A stretch of 38,269 nt of DNA from an uncultured beta proteobacterium (GTDB lineage: Bacteria; Pseudomonadota; Gammaproteobacteria; Burkholderiales; SG8-41), in the NCBI GenBank assembly GCA_903905655.1, contig CAIVHG010000070.1, positions 1 through 38,269 of the forward strand, in the 5' to 3' direction. A model generated the notes under the pieces. The model did not search any database, was not told where the DNA came from, and saw only the letters and a program-made list of their open reading frames with translations. The position numbers were made by a program, and so were the translations under genes. Position 1 is the first letter of the stretch. Every line of letters starts with the position of its first letter. Shown here piece after piece: positions 33,562 to 38,269 of this stretch.

Positions 33562-35427
33562 CTACAGCGTCATGGCGCGGGCGTGGGGGTGGCCGGCGCC
33601 CGCGGATTCCTTTGCGGCAGGCGCGGCGAGCTCGGAGCGCAGCTGCTCGAGTTGCTGCGCGTGCTCGCGTATCGTCACGCGCTGTGCCTGCAGCGCCTTC
33701 AGGCGTTCCTGCGCCGAGTTCAGGTTGTCCCTCAGGTTGCGCAGGTTCTGCACGCGCTTGAGCATCAGGTTTTGCCGTTCCCGGATCTGGGCGTTGAGCG
33801 GCCCGAGGGCGCTGTGCAGCCAGCGCTCGGTATCGAGACGCGTCAGCTCGAACTGCTGACGTGCCTCCTCGACCAAGCCGTCATAGAATTTCTTCACCAT
33901 CTGCGGCTTGTAGGTCGCGATGTTGACGGGGTTATGGCAGAAGCTGCGGGCGCTGTCGCGCAGCGTAAGTATGGCTTCGCGGCGGCGCGTCAACGTGAGC
34001 GGCGGCGAGGTTAGCGCGGCAAGGCCGAAATTCTTGTGGAAGTCCTGATAGATGCCGTCGACGGTCTTTTTGAGCTCGATCGCGTAATCGAGTATCTTGG
34101 CGACCTGCTCGGTAAAATACGTGAACAGCCCCTGCATGTTCTTCCACATGCCGGCGGTGGTCCACGCGCCGGCGATGAATTCCCGGTCATGAGACAGAAT
34201 GGCTTCGATCTGATCGTCGTGCAGCGCTGACAGCAGTTCCTGTCCGCGCGCCATCAAACGCGCATAGATTACCTCGAACGCCGCGACGCTTTTCTGATAG
34301 ATACTGCGTTCCGTTTCCAGCCGCGTCAGCATGTCCTGTCCGACGCTGCGGCTTTTGCCTGAAGCGTCCGCCAGATCCTGCATCTCTTTGGTAATTGCGC
34401 CGAAGCGTGTCACGATGGCCTGGCGCGCCGCGGTGACGAGATATCCAATCTCGCGGGTGATGGTGGCGAGCAGCAGTGACTGCCGCTCGGGGACGAGCCG
34501 GACATGCGCCTGCATCAGTTCATCGAGCCCGTTACCCGCCGTCTCTGGCGTGACGGCGCGTTTGAGGTCGATCAGGTGCACCTGTGATGCCAGTGCGGCG
34601 AGGGACTGCGCGATGTCCTGTGCGCTCATCGCCGGCGCACCGCTGCTCTGGTCGAGCACGACGAATTTATGCGCCGGAGAACTTTCGACGTATTGTTTCC
34701 AGACCTCGCGCACTTCCGCCGTGAGCCCGTCGATCACAAACACCAGCGAATGTGCGCCCGAAACCATCGGCAAAGCCAGTTCCGGCTCCGCACACAGCAT
34801 CTGCAGGCTCGGGCTGTAATGCACCGCGAGCCCACTCTTGAGCGTGGACAGCGGCAGGTTGATCAGCGCGTAGCGCCACGCCGGAATCGAGACCATGTCG
34901 TCGGCGGCTGCAATGCCGGTGAGATTGAGCGATTTCGCTTCATCGATGGTGACCATGCGCGAATCGGCCAGGCTGCGCATGGCTTCCATGACCGAATCCG
35001 GCGACTCCGGATCGAAGCGCAGGTTGACCCATTCCACCGGAGTGCGGCGCAGGGTTGCGATGCTCTCCGCGCTGCGCAGGGTGTCGATCGGCAGCATGCG
35101 CACATAAGGCGCCGTGGCGGGATCGTGGGAAAACTCACTGGCGCACAGAAATTCTGCGCCCTCGCCAGCGGGCAGCAAGCCGCCGGGCACGTCCGCGAAC
35201 AACAGCGCGTTGATGAGGCTGATCTTGGCTGCGGCCGATTCGCCCAGGAAGGTGAGCCGGATGCGGTCGTTGCGCAGCTTTTCCATCAGGTCGTAAAGCC
35301 GCAGCGCCTGCTCGATCTCGGCAGTCCCGTAGGTGTCCTGCCAGGCGCGAAAAGCGTCGATCGCGGCGATCATGCGGACGCGCCAATCGGTGAACTGCGC
35401 GATGCTTTGTGCGAGCGGATTCAGCAT
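33562..35427 (-). CDS. Dynamin-like protein with degenerate GTP-binding motifs (candidate pseudo-GTPase)
   Basis: A 621-residue protein resembling the bacterial dynamin-family GTPases whose usual G1 is of the form GEFSRGKS. Here the matching stretch is GESAAAKISLIN (62-73): the P-loop Gly is Ala67 and the Ser/Thr is Ile69. The switch I segment LLPAGEGAEFLCASE lacks the expected Thr. The DTPG position reads HYSPSLQM (203-210). The NKxD position reads VVLDQSS (257-262). The scaffold AEPELALPMVSGAHSLVFVID is kept. The C terminus is helical with a coiled coil (about 550-602). The frame is intact, so it is not a decayed gene. It likely acts as a structural or membrane-associated partner without GTP hydrolysis. 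Family comparison is from memory. Confidence 0.72.
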   Translation of the reverse strand: MLNPLAQSIAQFTDWRVRMIAAIDAFRAWQDTYGTAEIEQALRLYDLMEKLRNDRIRLTFLGESAAAKISLINALLFADVPGGLLPAGEGAEFLCASEFSHDPATAPYVRMLPIDTLRSAESIATLRRTPVEWVNLRFDPESPDSVMEAMRSLADSRMVTIDEAKSLNLTGIAAADDMVSIPAWRYALINLPLSTLKSGLAVHYSPSLQMLCAEPELALPMVSGAHSLVFVIDGLTAEVREVWKQYVESSPAHKFVVLDQSSGAPAMSAQDIAQSLAALASQVHLIDLKRAVTPETAGNGLDELMQAHVRLVPERQSLLLATITREIGYLVTAARQAIVTRFGAITKEMQDLADASGKSRSVGQDMLTRLETERSIYQKSVAAFEVIYARLMARGQELLSALHDDQIEAILSHDREFIAGAWTTAGMWKNMQGLFTYFTEQVAKILDYAIELKKTVDGIYQDFHKNFGLAALTSPPLTLTRRREAILTLRDSARSFCHNPVNIATYKPQMVKKFYDGLVEEARQQFELTRLDTERWLHSALGPLNAQIRERQNLMLKRVQNLRNLRDNLNSAQERLKALQAQRVTIREHAQQLEQLRSELAAPAAKESAGAGHPHARAMTL

Positions 35428-35590
35428 GGCTTTCCGCCCGGCAGCCTGGGTGTGCGGGAGGGCCGTGTGTGATCGTAGTGGAGGGTCATTGCACTATCAT
35501 CGGCTGAGGACGGCGCAATCTTGACCTTAATCGCCAGTGCTGTCCGTGAATTGCGCCCACCAATCCCTCCCGGCAGCAGGCTGCACGGCC

Positions 35591-36166
35591 TTACAACAGC
35601 CGGCTCACCGCCGCTTCGGCCCAGGCAATCGGCACCGTCAGCAGCAGCTGGCAGGCCAGCAGTGCCGCGAGCGGCGACAGGTCTACGTTGGCTATGATCG
35701 GAATCACCCGCTGGAAGGGGCGCAAAAATGGGCGTGCCACGCGGTCGACCAGCGGCGCAATCGAACTGTACGGGTTGACCCAGCTCAGGACCGCCTGCAG
35801 GATTACGGCGGCCATCACGACGTAAAGCACCAGTTTCACGATCTCGACCGTCGCGATGAGCGCGAGCGCAGTCAGCGCCATGCCGACCGCGGGCCCCAGT
35901 TCATAACCCTTGATCTCGAGCACCAGCCAGATCTGCAGGACTTCGGTGAGCCAGCAGAGCACGAGGGTTGCCCAGTCCACCGCCCACCAGCCCGGGATGA
36001 TGCGGCGCGCGGGCCGCACAACGAAATCGGTGATCGCCGCCAGGAATGCGGACAGCGGATTGCGCGCCGGCGCCCGCAAGAGCTGCAGCATGAACCGCAG
36101 CAACAGCGCGAGCGCAAACAGCCCGCCGAGCGTGGTGATCAGAAATATCAATGCCTGCCACAGCAT
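35591..36166 (-). CDS. YggT family integral membrane protein
   Basis: A 191-residue protein with two YggT modules, each a pair of hydrophobic helices followed by a short basic amphipathic stretch: RNPLSAFLAAITDFVVRPARRIIP (about 35-58) and VNPYSSIAPLVDRVARPFLRPFQRVIP (about 128-154). The function is poorly known; the family is linked to osmotic tolerance and cell-envelope work. It begins 4 bp after proC on the same strand, the conserved yggS-proC-yggT order. Confidence 0.93.
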   Translation of the reverse strand: MLWQALIFLITTLGGLFALALLLRFMLQLLRAPARNPLSAFLAAITDFVVRPARRIIPGWWAVDWATLVLCWLTEVLQIWLVLEIKGYELGPAVGMALTALALIATVEIVKLVLYVVMAAVILQAVLSWVNPYSSIAPLVDRVARPFLRPFQRVIPIIANVDLSPLAALLACQLLLTVPIAWAEAAVSRLL

Positions 36167-36170
36167 GACG

Positions 36171-36983
36171 TCAATCTTTCCCGAGTTCTACGCCGAGCTC
36201 ATGCGAGCGCTCCTGAGCGGCCCGCACCCCGCGGATGATCGCCTGCCGCACCTGATCGCGCGCCATGCTGGCGAGCGCCGCTTCGGTGGTGCCGCCTTTG
36301 GAGGTCACGCGCACGCGCAGGGTCGCGACATCCTCCGTGCTCTGCGCCGCGAGTTTCGCGCTGCCCAGGAAGGTCTCCAACGCCAGCACGCTGGCTTGCT
36401 GCTCCGTCAGGCCGAGCTCGACGGCCGCGGCACGCAGCGACTCGATGAAATAGAACACATAGGCGGGGCCGCTGCCGGAAACCGCGGTCACGGTATCGAG
36501 CAGCGGTTCCGCAGCTACCCAGATGACTTTGCCCATCGCCTTCAGTATGCGCTCGGCGGCAGCGCGTTGATCTGTGGAGACCGACGGCAGCGCATGTGCA
36601 GCGGTGATCCCGGCGCCGATCAGGGCCGGGGTATTCGGCATGCAGCGGATCAGGCGTTGATGCCCGCCTAGCCAGCGCGCGAGGTCTTCGATCCTGATGC
36701 CGGCTGCGATGCTGACCACGACCTCATTCTTCAGCAGCGGCGCCAACGCCTGAGCCGCTGCTTTCATATGCTGGGGTTTGACCGCCATGATGATGGTGCT
36801 GCCCAGTGGCACTGCGTCGTCGATGGCGGCGACGGCGTTGATCGAATAGCGCTCTACCAGCTGTGCGCGTTGCTCGGCGGCGATGTCAACGGCGCAGATC
36901 GAACGCGGGTCAAAGGATTCCCGCAGCAGGCCGCCGATGATGGCGCTCGCCATGTTGCCGCCGCCGATAAAGGTGATTTCCAT
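36171..36983 (-). CDS. proC: Pyrroline-5-carboxylate reductase
   Basis: A 270-residue enzyme for the last step of proline synthesis (P5C to proline, NAD(P)H). The N-terminal Rossmann motif is FIGGGNMASAIIGGLL. AVKPQHM, RCMPNTPALIGAG and AVSGSGPAYVFYFIESL are family blocks, and VTSKGGTTEAAL the C-terminal substrate motif. Length is standard. GAGAGA precedes the start. yggT follows after 4 bp. A 148-bp gap with a DnaA-box-like site separates it from yggS upstream. Confidence 0.96.
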   Translation of the reverse strand: MEITFIGGGNMASAIIGGLLRESFDPRSICAVDIAAEQRAQLVERYSINAVAAIDDAVPLGSTIIMAVKPQHMKAAAQALAPLLKNEVVVSIAAGIRIEDLARWLGGHQRLIRCMPNTPALIGAGITAAHALPSVSTDQRAAAERILKAMGKVIWVAAEPLLDTVTAVSGSGPAYVFYFIESLRAAAVELGLTEQQASVLALETFLGSAKLAAQSTEDVATLRVRVTSKGGTTEAALASMARDQVRQAIIRGVRAAQERSHELGVELGKD

Positions 36984-37057
36984 GTAGATCTCTCTCAGGC
37001 TGCGCCAGGCAGCGGGTTGCGTGATGCGCGAATTGAAACCGCAATGGGTTGCTGCAT

Positions 37058-37084
37058 ATTGTACGTTCGCTCAGGGATTTTCAG
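37058..37084 (-). promoter_or_regulatory. Possible promoter of proC-yggT
   Basis: On the minus strand, CTGAAA (37079-37084), a 15-bp spacer and TACAAT (37058-37063), 74 bp before proC. The spacing is short, so confidence is low. The DnaA-box sequence lies just upstream of it. Confidence 0.3.
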
Positions 37085-37088
37085 TGTT

Positions 37089-37097
37089 TTATCCACA
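37089..37097 (+). promoter_or_regulatory. DnaA-box consensus between proC and yggS
   Basis: TTATCCACA, a perfect match to the DnaA 9-mer, inside TTTATCCACACCAGCCGC. A near-identical segment stands on the other side of yggS. Single sites occur by chance in a genome; the shared flanks make the pair notable. Confidence 0.4.
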
Positions 37098-37131
37098 CCA
37101 GCCGCCGGGAACGAGCGCCGCCGCATCAGGG

Positions 37132-38076
37132 TCAGCTTCTCGCGCCGAATATCGCCGTTCCGATGCGCACGCTGGTCGCGCCTTCGCCAATCGCCGCTTC
37201 GAAATCGTCCGACATCCCCATCGACAGCGTGTCGAGCGCGATGCCGGTAGCCGCGATCTCCTCCTTCAAATGCCGCAGCTTTGCGAAATGGTTGCGCTGC
37301 GCGCTTGGATTCAGGCCGGCCGGCGGAATCGCCATCAGGCCGCGCAATGTCAGCCGCGGCAAGCCAGCCACGATCTGCGCGAGTGCTAGCGCTTGCTCGG
37401 GCATGACTCCGCTCTTCGTCGCTTCGCCGCCCACATTGACCTCGATGCACACTTGCAGTGGCGGAAGCCCCGCGGGCCGCGCCGCCGACAGGCGCTGCGC
37501 GATCTTCGCACGGTCTATGCTGTGCACCCACGAGAATAGCTCCGCAATCGCCTTCGTTTTGTTGCTTTGAATCGGGCCGATGAAGTGCCACTCTAACGGG
37601 CAGAGCAGGGGCCCCGTCGTAGACGGGGATGCGACCCCGGTAGAGTGGCAGGGGACGCTGGAGGTATCGCTGATATTTTCGTCGCTGCGAGTGGCGTCAC
37701 CCATTGGAGGGCAGAGCAGGGGCCCCGTCGTAGACGGGGATGCGACCCCGGTAGAGTGGCAGGGGACGCCGGAGACGTTGGTTAAATTCTCGGAGCTGTT
37801 AACGGCGTCACACATTCGAGGGCCGAGTGGGACTGATGACTCCGCAGGAGGTACAGCAAACGCTTGTGTGCACTGCGCGATCTTCGCAATCGCTTCCTGC
37901 ACGTAGCTCTCGCCGAACACGGACTGTCCTGCAGTGTGGGCGTTGAGGATCGACTCTGCGGCTACGCCCTTGGTGACGGCGATCAGGGTGATCTCGGCAG
38001 GATTGCGCCCGGCCTGCTGCGCGGCCGCCGCGATGCGTGCCTTAATCGCTTGCAAGTTGACGCGGGTTGTGTCCAT
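37132..38076 (-). CDS. PLP homeostasis protein (YggS/PLPBP) with an in-frame repeat insertion
   Basis: A 314-residue member of the YggS/PROSC family, which holds pyridoxal phosphate and balances vitamin B6 and amino acids; usual length is about 230. The PLP lysine is K36 in LIAVTKG, and FGESYVQEAIAKI, WHFIGPIQSNK, EVNVGGEATKSG and LSMGMSDDFEAAI are all in place. The extra length is an insertion at about residues 72-160, exactly in the loop between the AKI helix and the EWHFIGP strand. It contains VPCHSTGVASPSTTGPLLCP twice (104-123 and 141-160), Ser/Thr/Pro-rich and Cys-bearing, encoded by repeated palindromic DNA. The reading frame is preserved on both sides, so the protein may still fold. 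It diverges from pilT. Confidence 0.9.
   Translation of the reverse strand: MDTTRVNLQAIKARIAAAAQQAGRNPAEITLIAVTKGVAAESILNAHTAGQSVFGESYVQEAIAKIAQCTQAFAVPPAESSVPLGPRMCDAVNSSENLTNVSGVPCHSTGVASPSTTGPLLCPPMGDATRSDENISDTSSVPCHSTGVASPSTTGPLLCPLEWHFIGPIQSNKTKAIAELFSWVHSIDRAKIAQRLSAARPAGLPPLQVCIEVNVGGEATKSGVMPEQALALAQIVAGLPRLTLRGLMAIPPAGLNPSAQRNHFAKLRHLKEEIAATGIALDTLSMGMSDDFEAAIGEGATSVRIGTAIFGARS
37586..37863. repeat. Palindromic tandem repeat inserted in yggS
   Basis: Two identical 61-bp units (37598-37658 and 37709-37769) with a period of 111 bp, equal to 37 codons. Each holds the perfect palindrome CCCCGTC-GTA-GACGGGG (37612-37628 and 37723-37739). TGCCACTCTA (37586-37595), which belongs to the native LEWH codons, recurs inverted as TAGAGTGGCA at 37641-37650 and 37752-37761. 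The 50-bp spacers are related but diverged. Degenerate repeat sequence continues to about 37863. Looks like a small mobile or expanding palindromic element. Confidence 0.85.
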
Positions 38077-38097
38077 AATTTCAATAAATTTAGGTAT

Positions 38098-38106
38098 TTA
38101 TCCACA
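38098..38106 (+). promoter_or_regulatory. DnaA-box consensus between yggS and pilT
   Basis: TTATCCACA again matches the DnaA 9-mer perfectly, inside TTTATCCACACCCGCCGC. It lies 21 bp upstream of yggS and about 50 bp upstream of pilT, so DnaA or another regulator bound here could affect both genes. Confidence 0.4.
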
Positions 38107-38156
38107 CCCGCCGCAAGCTGCGTCACGCATAATTCGGGTCCCCAAGGAAAATTATA

Positions 38157-38269
38157 ATGGACATTTCCGAACTGCTTGCCTTCGTCGTCAAGAGCAAGGC
38201 TTCCGATCTGCATCTGTCGGCGGGGCTGCCGCCGATGATACGCGTGCACGGCGACGTGCGCCGCATCAA
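38157..38269 (+). CDS. pilT: Type IV pilus retraction ATPase PilT (N-terminal fragment)
   Basis: The first 37 codons of a gene cut by the window edge. The translation starts MDISELLAFVVKSKASDLHL and continues SAGLPPMIRVHGDVRRI, the well-known PilT N-terminal domain (ASDLHLSAGLPPMIRVHG). PilT is the hexameric ATPase that depolymerises type IV pili for twitching motility. AAGGAAAA lies just before the ATG. Divergent from yggS, the normal betaproteobacterial order. The Walker motifs lie beyond the window, so a PilU-type paralogue is a minor alternative. Confidence 0.9.
   Translation, partial: MDISELLAFVVKSKASDLHLSAGLPPMIRVHGDVRRI

Noticed and set aside
34669-35472. 267-codon plus-strand frame opposite the dynamin-like gene
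   Set aside because: Arg/His-rich shadow. The minus-strand frame is far longer and shows family features.
37598-37769. Two repeats with a spacer, superficially CRISPR-like
   Set aside because: Only two identical units of 61 bp, inside a conserved coding frame with a multiple-of-three period, no cas genes and spacers that resemble each other.

Overview
This GC-rich window reads as a chromosomal segment of a betaproteobacterium. The basis is protein character together with gene-order blocks familiar from that class: dsbD-tlpA-aroQ-accB-accC-prmA-zinc-ribbon protein; nadD-rsfS-rlmH-maf-rng; and pilT facing yggS-proC-yggT. The order cannot be fixed from the sequence alone. Almost all of the window is ordinary housekeeping DNA. 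I see no prophage, insertion sequence, CRISPR array or rRNA.

Left part (1-12.5 kb, all plus strand): the tail of an unknown gene, then cutA, dsbD and a TlpA-type thioredoxin (periplasmic thiol and metal handling). After a 480-bp AT-richer gap come aroQ, accB and accC (biotin carboxyl carrier and biotin carboxylase), prmA and a zinc-ribbon membrane protein. A glycine cleavage cluster follows: gcvT, gcvH, gcvPA, gcvPB. The P-protein is split in two, and a thiol peroxidase gene (tpx) sits between its halves. Strong hairpins precede both P-protein genes.

Middle part (12.5-25.5 kb, mixed strands): mscL diverging from a PfkB-family sugar/nucleoside kinase; a lysophospholipid acyltransferase whose end overlaps apaH tail to tail; a membrane-anchored class I cytochrome c; tRNA-Arg(CCG); a 1025-residue TPR protein with an O-GlcNAc-transferase-like (GT41) domain; cysK; an exported protein that looks like two OB-folds; a COG1233-type FAD oxidoreductase; and a macro-domain hydrolase apparently co-transcribed with a thiolase.

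Right part (25.5-38.3 kb): aceE-aceF (pyruvate dehydrogenase E1 and E2, no E3 gene nearby), then nadD-rsfS-rlmH-maf-rng (NAD synthesis, ribosome maturation and RNA processing). On the minus strand follow a dynamin-like protein whose GTP-binding motifs all look destroyed, yggT, proC and yggS. The window ends in the first codons of pilT on the plus strand.

The two least ordinary items are (1) yggS, whose coding sequence carries an in-frame insertion of about 90 codons containing two identical 61-bp palindromic repeat units with a 111-bp (37-codon) period, and (2) the 621-residue dynamin-family protein that keeps an intact frame and family scaffold but has lost G1, switch I, G3 and G4 residues, a candidate pseudo-GTPase. 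Two perfect DnaA-box consensus sites flank yggS.
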